33,217 nt of DNA from Cyanobacteria bacterium GSL.Bin1 (GCA_009909085.1 JAAANX010000071.1:1-33217), one strand, 5' to 3'; shown: positions 8,300 through 17,351, counted from the first letter of the stretch. A program made the numbers and translations. The notes: a model not told the origin generated them from the sequence alone.

Positions 8300-8644
8300 T
8301 TAGTGGCTAAGCGGATAGTGATGGTAGTATCCCTCGGAGTCAACTTGCACTTGCTGATTATTCAGCTCAGTATTGGAAAAAGCACTGGAGCCGTTAACTG
8401 CAGCATTGCTGGTGTTGGACTCTTGAATGGAAAGTTGACCTTGAGGATCTTGATTGAAGAAGCCATCGCGTTCCAACTGAATTTGCTGATTATTGAGCTC
8501 GGTGTTAGAAAAAGCACTGGAGCCATTAACCGCAGCATTTTGCGTATTGGCGCGTTGGACTGAGGTTTGGGATTGTTGAGCAGCCGCAGGAGTGGTGAAA
8601 GCAACAACAGCGATTAAACCGAAAACAAGTTTTTTACTAATCAT
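8300..8644 (-). CDS. Small secreted protein with two near-identical Asn/Gln-rich repeats
   Basis: Starting from the ATG at 8644, the 114-residue protein has a signal peptide (MISKKLVFGLIAVVAFTTPAAA, about 22 residues). It then has two repeats of roughly 43 residues, both containing NAAVNGSSAFSNTELNNQQ at about residues 36-54 and 79-97. Each is followed by an acidic/aromatic spacer (ERDGFF, DSEGYY). The Asn/Gln/Ser-rich spacing recalls curlin-like or other amyloid-prone secreted repeats, but I do not recognise the family. Upstream in-frame starts as far as 8782 would place the signal peptide internally, so they are unlikely. DNA identity between the repeats is high, pointing to a recent duplication. 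Confidence 0.6.
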   Translation of the reverse strand: MISKKLVFGLIAVVAFTTPAAAQQSQTSVQRANTQNAAVNGSSAFSNTELNNQQIQLERDGFFNQDPQGQLSIQESNTSNAAVNGSSAFSNTELNNQQVQVDSEGYYHHYPLSH

Positions 8645-8834
8645 AGGAATTTCTCTTGAGTTAGTGGTTCTAAAGGCTAAGAATTTTGGTGTGTTGTTCT
8701 TTGATATGTTGAGGAGAAAGAATTTATGCATTTTCTTTCTTAGCAAGCTGCTAGTTGGTCTAACACTAGGGTTAGCTCCCAATGATGCTTCCGTGCCACT
8801 CTAACAAAAGACAAAACTTAGGATAGATAGAGAT

Positions 8835-9026
8835 ATGTCAGAGTTGATTCCGATTCTTCTGGTCTGGGGGAGGGAAGACAAAGCCGTTCCTTTACCCTGT
8901 GGCCAGGAAATGCACCGTATTTTGAAAGGTTCTCGCTTAGAGGTCATAGACAATACCGGTCATGTTCCTAACTTTGAAGGAGCGAAACGGTTCAATCAAC
9001 TGGCAGTGGATTTTTTGCAAGATTAA
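8835..9026 (+). pseudogene. Tail of an alpha/beta-hydrolase
   Basis: Sixty-three residues match only the last quarter of an alpha/beta-hydrolase. IPILLVWGREDKAVPL contains the acid-residue loop, and LEVIDNTGHVPNFEGAKRFN has the catalytic-histidine position, followed by the terminal helix. The nucleophile elbow and the rest of the fold are missing upstream in all frames. An isolated fragment like this cannot be an active hydrolase, so it is called a remnant. It sits at the right border of the degraded 7.1-9.0 kb zone. Confidence 0.7.
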
Positions 9027-9054
9027 AAAAATTGCAGCGTCTTCATTAATCCCT

Positions 9055-10818
9055 CTATTCTGATATCAAAGGCATTTTATTGGTTCCCAAATGGGTGCTG
9101 GAAGTGAAAATTTGGTTGAGAAACTTCAAAGTAATGGCGTAGGCTGGTTTAACTCCCAGTTGTCCCAAACTCCCTGAGGCCAGAGTGCTCCCCGATAGCA
9201 AAGGATTATCAGACGCATAATAGGCGTAACGTAACGTGACATTTTCATCAATGCTGCGACGAATTTTAGCAGCGGATTGGATGGCTTTTTGCATATGTGC
9301 CCCTTCCATTTCTAAACCGATCGCGTTCCAAGACGATTCTTTGAAATACCTCAGAATATCAGCATTTTGTAAAGATGTTCCCAAAACGGTAATCATTGCC
9401 CCTTTGTAAACCGGAAGCCCTGTCTCGGCAAAATCTTCAGGTTGGATCTCGTTGGTAAACGGATAGTTATCAGCTGTCCCTTCAAACAGATGAGCAGTCG
9501 GAATCATGAGATCTCCTTTCTCCCCAACCAAAGTCCCAGCTTTCCCCATCACCGAAATTGAACGTAAATTCAAGTTTTTTACTTCCTGATCAATTTTGTA
9601 AGGTTTGAGCAGTTCATCAAAAATTTCAAAGGCTTGTTCGCCAAAGGCATAATCCATCACCAAGAGGACTGGCTTTTCGGTTTCGAGCGACTCGCGGTCA
9701 ATTTGAAGTTCCGGGCTGAGTAAATCGAGAGGAAGCAAAGCGGTATCAAACAGTTGTATGGGAATATTAGTGCCAGCGCGATCGGGCAGATAAGACATCC
9801 CATATTGTTCGGCAAATTCCCAAATCTGTTGGTTGAGTGCTTCGTTATCGGGTAAGTTTAGCTCCCGTGCCATTTCTTCAATGCTACAGGGACCCAGTTT
9901 CGGCTTTAAAGCGGGAAATGCAAATAAACTATTGAGAATACTGTGTAAGTTGGCGCTAATAATATGTAAGGGGCGTTCCCATAAATGATGGTTGAGTAAG
10001 AAGGCTTTCACTTCACTGGCCCATTTTTCCCCATGAATGTGATGTCCAATGCGTTCTCGTAGGGCAGGACTAAAAGAAATTTGACGATCGCTGCGGCTTT
10101 GGGTTTCTTCCATCGCTAAACGTCCCAGCCAATAGATAATTTGAAAGAAGCCATTATTACTCGACCCTGCTGCTTGGAAGCGTTCGTAGGCTTGCACCGT
10201 TTCCGCATAAGTTCGTCCCAACAAGGTACTGGCGTAGGAAAATGCCCTTTCTTTCACTTCTTGCGCTTCCACTTGGGAAGAAGGGGGGCGCTTGTTATTG
10301 ATCTGGGTTGTCACGATTTCTTCCAGTTTCAGCCATTCTTGAGTCGGCTGATTTTCCTCTAAAGCGTGTTCGCTAATTTTGTTCGCTTCCACATACATAA
10401 AGGTCAAATGGGTGAGGATATCGTAAATTTCACTGCGTCCCCGCGTCACTTCTATCAGCATGGTTTCATCATCGATGCGATAGCAGTTGCGGCGGCGTTT
10501 AGCAGGAATAATTTTTTCAAAGCCAGAATCCCCGTAACCTTCAGCAGCCACTAATTTCACAAAGCGACACTTTTCAATGCCCCGCGGCAAGCGATCAATG
10601 ACATACACTAAGCCGTTGAGTTCCACTTTTTCTGAGTCGGCAATGGAACCGTAAATTTCGGGTTGCAGTGCCAACAAAGCCTCTTTTAGAGCAGCACCAG
10701 AAGCCCCATTAGGTTTGTAGTACCCCCGAATAAACAAATGGCGCATAATAATGTAGATTCGCTCGATCGCGGCGCGGGATTCTTGCGCGCGAGTCCGGGT
10801 TGGGATAGCAAGATTCAT
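9055..10818 (-). CDS. Large conserved protein with a nucleoside-phosphorylase-like C-terminal half (DUF6909 type)
   Basis: The 587-residue protein has an unassigned N-terminal part (MRHLFIRGYYKPNGASG at about 25-41; helical to about 330). The C-terminal part is reminiscent of the purine nucleoside phosphorylase/MTA-SAH nucleosidase fold: ISVMGKAGTLVGEKGDLMIP, then VYKGAMITVLGTSLQ, then GLEMEGAHMQKAI. The EMEGA motif is where that superfamily binds the ribose. I believe this corresponds to the family listed as DUF6909. A nucleoside- or nucleotide-cleaving role is plausible, but the catalytic residues cannot be confirmed by eye. No signal peptide or membrane segments are seen. It is monocistronic and diverges from msrA over 186 bp. 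Confidence 0.65.
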   Translation of the reverse strand: MNLAIPTRTRAQESRAAIERIYIIMRHLFIRGYYKPNGASGAALKEALLALQPEIYGSIADSEKVELNGLVYVIDRLPRGIEKCRFVKLVAAEGYGDSGFEKIIPAKRRRNCYRIDDETMLIEVTRGRSEIYDILTHLTFMYVEANKISEHALEENQPTQEWLKLEEIVTTQINNKRPPSSQVEAQEVKERAFSYASTLLGRTYAETVQAYERFQAAGSSNNGFFQIIYWLGRLAMEETQSRSDRQISFSPALRERIGHHIHGEKWASEVKAFLLNHHLWERPLHIISANLHSILNSLFAFPALKPKLGPCSIEEMARELNLPDNEALNQQIWEFAEQYGMSYLPDRAGTNIPIQLFDTALLPLDLLSPELQIDRESLETEKPVLLVMDYAFGEQAFEIFDELLKPYKIDQEVKNLNLRSISVMGKAGTLVGEKGDLMIPTAHLFEGTADNYPFTNEIQPEDFAETGLPVYKGAMITVLGTSLQNADILRYFKESSWNAIGLEMEGAHMQKAIQSAAKIRRSIDENVTLRYAYYASDNPLLSGSTLASGSLGQLGVKPAYAITLKFLNQIFTSSTHLGTNKMPLISE

Positions 10819-11004
10819 AATAGCCCGTGTTAGGTTAGCAACAGAAGTTCATCCTAAACCGATCCTGCCATTTCAGGAACAAGGATTGACCTCGATTACC
10901 CAATTGGATTGGCTGATTGGAGTGACAGATTAGAGCTCTCTAAACTAGAGGGTACCTGCTGTCACCATTGGTCAGAGCAAACTTAAGCAGCAAGTTTCCC
11001 AAGT

Positions 11005-11481
11005 ATGACATTAAAGAAAACAGCGACTTTTGGTGCCGGTTGTTTCTGGGGCGTTGAAGCCGCCTTTCAGAAGGTAGATGGTATCGTTTCCACCTCAGTC
11101 GGCTATATGGGCGGCCATTTCCCGAACCCTAGTTATCTCGACGTGCTCTCACGTATCACCGGTCATGCTGAAGTGGTGCAAGTCGAGTATAATCCTGAGC
11201 AAGTGAGTTATGAAACGTTAATAGATGTTTTCTGGTCCATTCACGATCCAACTCAGTTAAATCGTCAAGGACCGGATCGCGGTGAACAATATCGCTCAGT
11301 AATTTTCTATCATGACCGAGACCAAGAAATCAAAGCGAGACACTCAAAACACCAATTAGGGTTGTCGGGAAAATTTGAGCAACTAATTGTCACTCAAATT
11401 GAGCCTGCTTCTGCGTATTACCCGGCTGATGAAAGTCATCAAAACTATTACCAAAAACAGCAGCACCGAGAAGAAAATTAA
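11005..11481 (+). CDS. msrA: Peptide methionine-S-sulfoxide reductase MsrA
   Basis: MsrA reduces methionine-S-sulfoxide in proteins. TFGAGCFWGVEAAF (8-21) holds the catalytic Cys13 and the conserved GCFWG. VGYMGG, GHAEVVQVEYNP and DPTQLNRQGPDRGEQYRS follow as expected, and the C-terminus has HQNYYQKQQH. The protein has 158 residues, at the short end of the family. Cys13 is the only cysteine, so the C-terminal resolving cysteines found in many MsrA proteins are absent. Regeneration would need another thiol or direct thioredoxin attack. It converges on the large signalling gene, with 48 bp between stops. Confidence 0.93.
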   Translation: MTLKKTATFGAGCFWGVEAAFQKVDGIVSTSVGYMGGHFPNPSYLDVLSRITGHAEVVQVEYNPEQVSYETLIDVFWSIHDPTQLNRQGPDRGEQYRSVIFYHDRDQEIKARHSKHQLGLSGKFEQLIVTQIEPASAYYPADESHQNYYQKQQHREEN

Positions 11482-11529
11482 GGTATCCCTTTTGCTCCAA
11501 CCCAAAACAATTCTTCTATATCTTTGCGC

Positions 11530-14500
11530 CTATCTAGCCCGAGTCGGATCGAAGATAAAGTAGTGCCCTTTTCCTTGAGATTTGGCTTGATACATTGCTG
11601 TATCTGCATCTCGCAGTATCTCTTCTGGTTGTTGATAATTGAAAGTACTAAAAGTAATCCCAATGCTAGTACTAACATACATTTCTTGGTTATTTAAAGA
11701 AAAAGGTCGAGAAAACTGTTCTTGGATTCGTTGAGCAATAACAGTGGCTTCTTCTTTATCTTCAATCTTTTCTAGCAAAATGGCAAACTCATCTCCACTG
11801 AAACGTGAAACTGTATCACTTTTACGCACGCAAGTTATTAGTCTTTGAGCAACCTCTTTTAGCAATTCATCCCCAACTAAATGTCCCAAACTATCATTAA
11901 TTATTTTGAAACGATCTAGATCGAGAAACAAAAAAGCATACAGGTATTGAGGATATTGTGCTGCTAGAAAAATCGATTTTTCTAGTAATTTTATCAGCAA
12001 AGCCCGATTGGGTAAACCCGTTAGTAAGTCATGAAAAGCATCGTGTTCTAATTTTTGCTGCATCTCCAGCAGTTTTTGTTGATTTTTTTTGAGTTGTGAT
12101 AAAGATTTTTCTAATCGCTCGGCTTTTTGTTTTTCTCTCAGTTCTGAATGCTGTAAATCTAAATATAGATTGGCATTTTTTAAGGAAATAGCAGCTTGAT
12201 CGCAAAGGATATTTAGCATTCCTAAGCACTCGCTAGTAAAAATATTTTTGGTTAAATTATTTTCTAGATAAAGAATACCAATTAATGTTTGTTGATGGGA
12301 AATGGGGAAGCATAAAATTGATTGGGGTTGATATTTAATTAAATAAGGATCGGCAATAAAAATGGTATTTTCTAGGTGCTCATCTAATATTATGGGTTGA
12401 GAAGTAAACTTAACATAGTTAATGATACTGGTGGGTAAATTTTGCTTTAAAGCTTCTAATTCGTAGCGATCAAACTCAATTTTTGGAAAATTATTGACGA
12501 TACTGATTGCTGCCAAAAAGTTTTTTGATTCTTGGTCTAAGACAATTAAAGAACCTGTTTGAGCGCCAGAATTTTTGAGAATTGAATCCATCAAAATGGC
12601 TAACAATCTATCTAATTTAATTTCTTTAGAAATCGCTTGAAAAGTTTTAATAATTGTGCTTAAATCCAGGTGGTCGCTCTTGATTTTTAAAGTAGAGATA
12701 TCAGTGGGATTGGGTTTCTCAACTAGGGTTAATTTTGGGTTGAGAATCGGTGCAAGTAATTGAGCGTAGTTTTGAGCTAAATCTTTTACTTTGGTTGTTG
12801 CCCCCCAACGGACATAACTATAGTAAGCATTAGTTAAATATAATCGAGCAATATCTTTTTTGCCCCAGTTCAAATAAAATTTAGCAGTTAATTCTTGAGC
12901 TAAAGCTAGATCATTGGGGTATTGATTGACTTTTGCTAATTTAATAGCTTGTTCGTAATTATCAATTGCCTGAAGATATTGCCCAAGAACTCGCTGTTTT
13001 TCTGCTTCTACTAAATAATATTTATGCAGATAATTCATCGGAGCGGATTTAGCCCAGGTTTTAATTTTTTTTTGATTGGCTTTGACTTTTCTCATCAAAA
13101 ATTTTTGCTCGAAAAAAGAGGCGCAATCATAGACAGCTAATCTAGTCAGGGAATCATAAAAATGAAATAAGGGAATAATTAAAGTTGCTTTAACTCCATC
13201 TAGATACAGTTCAGTATTGTTGGCATTAGTTAAAGCTTCGGTATACTTTTCAAACAGATAGCATAAGATTAATTTATGACAATATAAATGGCAAATCGCT
13301 GAAAGATGATTAGCTTCTAAAAGTAAAGGCAAAGTGGTTTCTTCGTTATAACTTTCTCCTTTTAGATAGGTCGGATTGTCTTCTCTTATTATTAAATTAA
13401 GAACGACCTGATGATATAATTTAACTAAATTAAGAGCTGTTTCTTGTTTAAATTGACTAATATAATCTAGATATTGAAAGATTTCTCCTTCGAGTTTTGT
13501 TAATTGTTTACCAATCAGATAAGAATGGTAACTGTAGACAAAAGCAGAATAGGAAGCAAATTCTAAATCTCCTGTTTCTAATCCGCTACAGTAAGCATCT
13601 TTAAGAGATTCTAATCCTGGTTGGGGATGTTCTTTCCAATGTCGAATAAAATTATTAAAAACCATTAATGTCTTGGCTTTTAATTCTTCAGCTTGGAACT
13701 TCTCTAATAAATTTAAGGCTAATTTACCAAATTGATAACCCGCATCGACTTGTCCTAACGAGCCACACAACGCTACTCCATAACTGGCGTATCCATAAAT
13801 AGATATCGCAGTATTACCATGTTGAATCGATAAATTAACTGCCTTTAAAGCTAGTAAAGGGACAAGATTGGGAGTAGCATTATAAGCAGGAGAACCCACA
13901 ATACTCATAATTTTTGCCACTGCTAATAGCTGGGGATCGGACATTCTGGGCAAATCGACTAAATTAGCAATTTCTTTTCCCGCTAAAATCAATTTTGTCT
14001 GAATTAACGCCCATAACAGTTGTATTTTATGGGGTTTGAGGGGAAAACGAACTCCCAAAAGCTCTAAAACTTGTAAGGCAATTTTTACCGCTTGCAGTGG
14101 TTCTCCTTGGGCGATGTAGGCATAGATTTTAACTTCATAGGCTTTAATCCGATCGAAGAGAGAGCGCCCATGCTGTAGGATAGTGACAACTAACTCTTCC
14201 ATTCGCTCTAAATAGCCACAGAGATAAGCGGCTTCGGCTGCTGCGACAGATAAAGCAAGAGTCAGTTCGTATTGAGTTTGCCAGCCATCTGTCGCTAGTA
14301 ATTCCAATCCCGTTGAGAAGTATTCCCAGGCATTATGATATGCATTGGCAGTTTTGGCTTTGTCACCAGCCGTCAGATTTAACTGGGCTAAACGATTTCT
14401 TTCGGATGGTGTGGAAATTAACTCAATAGCTAGATTTAAATGGTTGACAATGGCAAAAATTTTCTCTTCTCTGTCATTAGCTGAGGTTTGATTTAATAAT

Positions 14501-16680
14501 AATTGTCCGATTTGAAAATGAGTGGTTGCCTTTTCTGATTCGGGAATTAGCCGATAGGCTGCTTGCTGAACTCGATCATGTAAAAATTGATAGGAAACAC
14601 CAGGAGAAAAATCCTTTCTAACTGTAGCTTGCTGATTAAGGGTAAACTGATAAATTTCGCTAATTGGTAAAATTAAGCCTTCTTGTAAAGCTTGGCGCAA
14701 CTCGATTATCGTATCTAGTTCTGATTGACCATTAGCAATTGCTAGGGTGTCTAAAGCGAATTCATTGCCGATACAAGCAGCTATTTTTAATAAATTTTGG
14801 CTGTTTGTCGAGAGCTGTTGCAATCGTTGAGCCATAAACTCGACGACATCATCACTAACCGCTAAAACTTTTACTTTGGCAATGTCGCACTGCCAACAAC
14901 CCCGAGCGCGATTGAAAGTAATTAATCCGGCTTGGTGTAAAAAGTGCAGGAGTTCGATGGTAAAAAAAGGATTGCCTTGAGTTTTCTGCCAAATTAACTC
15001 GCTTAAGGGAAAGGCTAAAGCTTCCGAACAAGAAAGAGTATCGGCAATCATGCTGTTCAGAGTCAGACAATTGAGTGGAGATAAACCGATATAATTTACT
15101 GCCACCGCTGTATCCTCAAACTCGCAAATATTTTGCTCGAGCTCCTCTAAATTTAAAATTAGGGGATGGACTGGGCTAACTTCGTTATCTCGATAAGCAC
15201 CAATAAGTAACAAATAGCCAATATCTGAATCGCTCATTAGAAGCTGGATAAATTTGAGCGAAGCTAAATCTGCCCACTGTAAATCATCAAGAAAAATAAC
15301 TAAAGGACGCTCTTTAGTAGCAAAAACGCGAATAAATTGCCTAAAAACTAGCTGAAATCGATTTTGAGCTGCATTAGGCTCTAATTCGACAACAGGAGGC
15401 TGTTTACCGATAATTGTTTCTAATTCGGGAATTACATCAATAATGAGCTGTCCATTATCTCCTAGAGCTTGTAGCAACTGATGTCGCCAATGCTCAAGAT
15501 TTTCAGGACTTTCAGTTTGCAGTTGAAAAATTAGACCTTGAAACGCAGATAGAATCGCTGCTAAAGGCTGATTACATAGAAACTGCTCGAATTTTCCCTT
15601 CAGAACATAACCTCGTTCTCGTAGAATTGAGCGACTGGCTCGCTTGATTAAGGCGGTCTTACCTACACCAGAAGAGCCAGACACTACCAGTAACTCTTTA
15701 TTGCCTTGACAGACTCGATTGTAAGCACCTAGTAATGTTTCTACTTCCTGTTCTCTGCCATAGAGTTGATGGGGAATCATTAAGCGAGCGCAAATATCTC
15801 GCCATCCCAAGCTAAAGCTAGTAATTTCCTTCTGATTTTGCCATTGTTGCCGACATTCTTCTAGATCGTACTTTAGTCCCCAAGCAGTCTGATATCGTTC
15901 TTCAGGATTTTTAGCCATCAATTTAAGAACGATCTGACTTAACATTTCTGGAATACTGGGATTGATTTGTCTGGGAGGAATCGGCTCGAGTGCTATATGA
16001 GAGTAAACTAATTCAAGGGGATTACTCTGAGAAAACGGCAGTTGTCCCGTCAGCAGTTGGTAAAAAGTTACTCCTAAAGCATAAAAATCAGTACGATGAT
16101 CGACACCCCGATTAATTCTTCCCGTTTGTTCTGGAGAAGTATAGGGCAAAATATCATCTAGACAACTAGGATTTTGCTCCAGTTGCCTATTTTTCGGCAA
16201 GAGGGAAGCTAGACTAAAATCCCTCAACTTAACTTGTTTCGTGTCAGGAGCGATTAAAATATTTTGTGGCTGGATTTTTTGATGGATAATCTGGTTTTGC
16301 TGGAGTTTTTCCAGAATGGCTCCCACTTGAATGGCAATGTGCCAAAAATCTGATAATTGCTGCCTTGATAAATTTTGATTCTCTCTAACGGCAAAGTATT
16401 CTAGCCAAGAAATCCCCCTAAAATCCTCCATAATTAGAGCCCACCCATTGCCGAAGCTCTCCAAGGCATAAGTCTTGACTACCCCATCTAAATTGAGGTT
16501 GTGGGTAATAATATATTGATTGCGAAATTTTGTGAGTTCGGTAAAACTTGGATGTTGATTGGTTAAACATGCAATCGCAACTTTTTGGCGATCTCGGATA
16601 CGCTCTCCTCGATAAAGAGCAGTCTGAATTCCTTCAGAGATTTTCTCTAAATTTTTATACCCTTTTAGTGATACCAACAT
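11530..16680 (-). CDS. Giant signalling protein: pseudokinase - AAA ATPase - helical repeats - GAF - GGDEF
   Basis: The 1716 residues begin with a Ser/Thr-kinase-like domain (about 1-275). An AAA/STAND-type ATPase follows, with Walker A GSSGVGKT at 335-342 and Walker B LVIFLDDLQWAD at 460-471. A long helical, TPR-like region comes next, then a GAF domain (about 1340-1503), a coiled coil (1509-1548) and a C-terminal GGDEF domain. Family members usually end in a histidine kinase; this one ends in a diguanylate cyclase. The kinase domain has lost key residues: the VAIK lysine is Ala37, the HRD aspartate is Lys135 (IIHQKIQPQN), and DFG is DFS (154-156). The GGDEF signature is SGDEF (1628-1632), with an RKSD inhibitory site five residues before it, so cyclic-di-GMP synthesis is plausible. 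The gene is AT-rich with no HIP1 site, unlike its neighbours. Confidence 0.88.
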   Translation of the reverse strand: MLVSLKGYKNLEKISEGIQTALYRGERIRDRQKVAIACLTNQHPSFTELTKFRNQYIITHNLNLDGVVKTYALESFGNGWALIMEDFRGISWLEYFAVRENQNLSRQQLSDFWHIAIQVGAILEKLQQNQIIHQKIQPQNILIAPDTKQVKLRDFSLASLLPKNRQLEQNPSCLDDILPYTSPEQTGRINRGVDHRTDFYALGVTFYQLLTGQLPFSQSNPLELVYSHIALEPIPPRQINPSIPEMLSQIVLKLMAKNPEERYQTAWGLKYDLEECRQQWQNQKEITSFSLGWRDICARLMIPHQLYGREQEVETLLGAYNRVCQGNKELLVVSGSSGVGKTALIKRASRSILRERGYVLKGKFEQFLCNQPLAAILSAFQGLIFQLQTESPENLEHWRHQLLQALGDNGQLIIDVIPELETIIGKQPPVVELEPNAAQNRFQLVFRQFIRVFATKERPLVIFLDDLQWADLASLKFIQLLMSDSDIGYLLLIGAYRDNEVSPVHPLILNLEELEQNICEFEDTAVAVNYIGLSPLNCLTLNSMIADTLSCSEALAFPLSELIWQKTQGNPFFTIELLHFLHQAGLITFNRARGCWQCDIAKVKVLAVSDDVVEFMAQRLQQLSTNSQNLLKIAACIGNEFALDTLAIANGQSELDTIIELRQALQEGLILPISEIYQFTLNQQATVRKDFSPGVSYQFLHDRVQQAAYRLIPESEKATTHFQIGQLLLNQTSANDREEKIFAIVNHLNLAIELISTPSERNRLAQLNLTAGDKAKTANAYHNAWEYFSTGLELLATDGWQTQYELTLALSVAAAEAAYLCGYLERMEELVVTILQHGRSLFDRIKAYEVKIYAYIAQGEPLQAVKIALQVLELLGVRFPLKPHKIQLLWALIQTKLILAGKEIANLVDLPRMSDPQLLAVAKIMSIVGSPAYNATPNLVPLLALKAVNLSIQHGNTAISIYGYASYGVALCGSLGQVDAGYQFGKLALNLLEKFQAEELKAKTLMVFNNFIRHWKEHPQPGLESLKDAYCSGLETGDLEFASYSAFVYSYHSYLIGKQLTKLEGEIFQYLDYISQFKQETALNLVKLYHQVVLNLIIREDNPTYLKGESYNEETTLPLLLEANHLSAICHLYCHKLILCYLFEKYTEALTNANNTELYLDGVKATLIIPLFHFYDSLTRLAVYDCASFFEQKFLMRKVKANQKKIKTWAKSAPMNYLHKYYLVEAEKQRVLGQYLQAIDNYEQAIKLAKVNQYPNDLALAQELTAKFYLNWGKKDIARLYLTNAYYSYVRWGATTKVKDLAQNYAQLLAPILNPKLTLVEKPNPTDISTLKIKSDHLDLSTIIKTFQAISKEIKLDRLLAILMDSILKNSGAQTGSLIVLDQESKNFLAAISIVNNFPKIEFDRYELEALKQNLPTSIINYVKFTSQPIILDEHLENTIFIADPYLIKYQPQSILCFPISHQQTLIGILYLENNLTKNIFTSECLGMLNILCDQAAISLKNANLYLDLQHSELREKQKAERLEKSLSQLKKNQQKLLEMQQKLEHDAFHDLLTGLPNRALLIKLLEKSIFLAAQYPQYLYAFLFLDLDRFKIINDSLGHLVGDELLKEVAQRLITCVRKSDTVSRFSGDEFAILLEKIEDKEEATVIAQRIQEQFSRPFSLNNQEMYVSTSIGITFSTFNYQQPEEILRDADTAMYQAKSQGKGHYFIFDPTRAR

Positions 16681-16707
16681 CGAAGTCTTAGCTACTCTAT
16701 ATTAGTT

Positions 16708-16878
16708 TTAAGTATAAGGACAGGAGGAAAATTGTAAGCACCCAAGAAACTGAGGCGGATTGATTTCTAAATCATTCACAATCGAACGCAGAGAGTCAAG
16801 AGTATAATTCAAGTCTTCCAAAAGATTCAGATTCTCCATAACCAAATGGACCTTTTCTAGCTTGTATTGATCTGACAA
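16708..16878 (-). CDS. Possible small protein just upstream of the giant signalling gene
   Basis: A frame on the minus strand codes for 56 residues from TTG (16878) or 43 from ATG (16839). It contains VHLVMENLNLLEDLNYTLDS and ends with two cysteines in a hydrophobic tail. The leucine-rich, acidic helix-like composition looks more like real protein than chance, but I recognise no family and see no strong ribosome site. It ends 27 bp before the ATG of the pseudokinase/GGDEF gene, in the same direction, so it could be the first gene of that operon or a remnant of a larger gene. The rest of the 16681-16991 gap holds only promoter-like sequence. Confidence 0.35.
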   Translation of the reverse strand: MSDQYKLEKVHLVMENLNLLEDLNYTLDSLRSIVNDLEINPPQFLGCLQFSSCPYT

Positions 16879-16929
16879 AGTAAGAATTTTTTTATACTTT
16901 TTTTGAAGAAATGTTTAGTATAAACCATT

Positions 16930-16959
16930 TTGTGCGATCCCAGGTGTTTAGAATATAAA
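16930..16959 (+). promoter_or_regulatory. Candidate promoter for the 16992 gene
   Basis: TTGTGC (16930-16935) and TATAAA (16954-16959) are 18 bp apart. Upstream lies an inverted pair, TTATACT (16892-16898) and AGTATAA (16917-16923), with an 18-nt loop, which could be an operator. Support is from box similarity only. Confidence 0.35.
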
Positions 16960-16991
16960 ACACAGCATGGACAAGTTTAGCTTGATTTGTT

Positions 16992-17333
16992 ATGGCTTAT
17001 ACGTTCAATATTGTTGGTGTTACTCCCATTGGGAAATTTGTTCAATTTCAACACCAATTCTCTCGTAAACGGAATCGTAGCAAGACATATCTCGGTAGTT
17101 ATGACTGTTCTCTAGATGGCTTAATTAAGGCGACAAAAATGATTCCTCATAAGCCAGATTGGGATTGGGATCAAGTATTAGCGGAAATTGTTAATTTCTG
17201 GATACAGTCTGAAGGACCGATTCAACACTGGAAGCAAGAACTAGCGGTAGTGCAAGAAGAAAGTTTATTAGTGGGGCGAGTTGCTAATTCCGATTGTCTG
17301 CGCCAAGAATTTGAATCATTACTCGAATTGTGA
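16992..17333 (+). CDS. Hypothetical protein, 113 residues
   Basis: I do not recognise this protein. It is soluble, with no signal peptide or membrane segment. It has a basic patch near the N-terminus (HQFSRKRNRSKTYLGSYD, about 21-38) and a Trp-rich middle (DWDWDQVLAEIVNFWIQSEG). The clean ATG start, the absence of repeats and the candidate promoter upstream support a real gene. The basic patch could bind nucleic acid, but that is speculation. It stands alone, followed by transposase-like debris. Confidence 0.5.
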   Translation: MAYTFNIVGVTPIGKFVQFQHQFSRKRNRSKTYLGSYDCSLDGLIKATKMIPHKPDWDWDQVLAEIVNFWIQSEGPIQHWKQELAVVQEESLLVGRVANSDCLRQEFESLLEL

Positions 17334-17351
17334 GCTACCCCCAACCAATTG

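Noticed and set aside
8303-8563. Plus-strand frames opposite the repeat protein
   Set aside because: They mirror the duplicated DNA and have no signal, motif or ribosome site.
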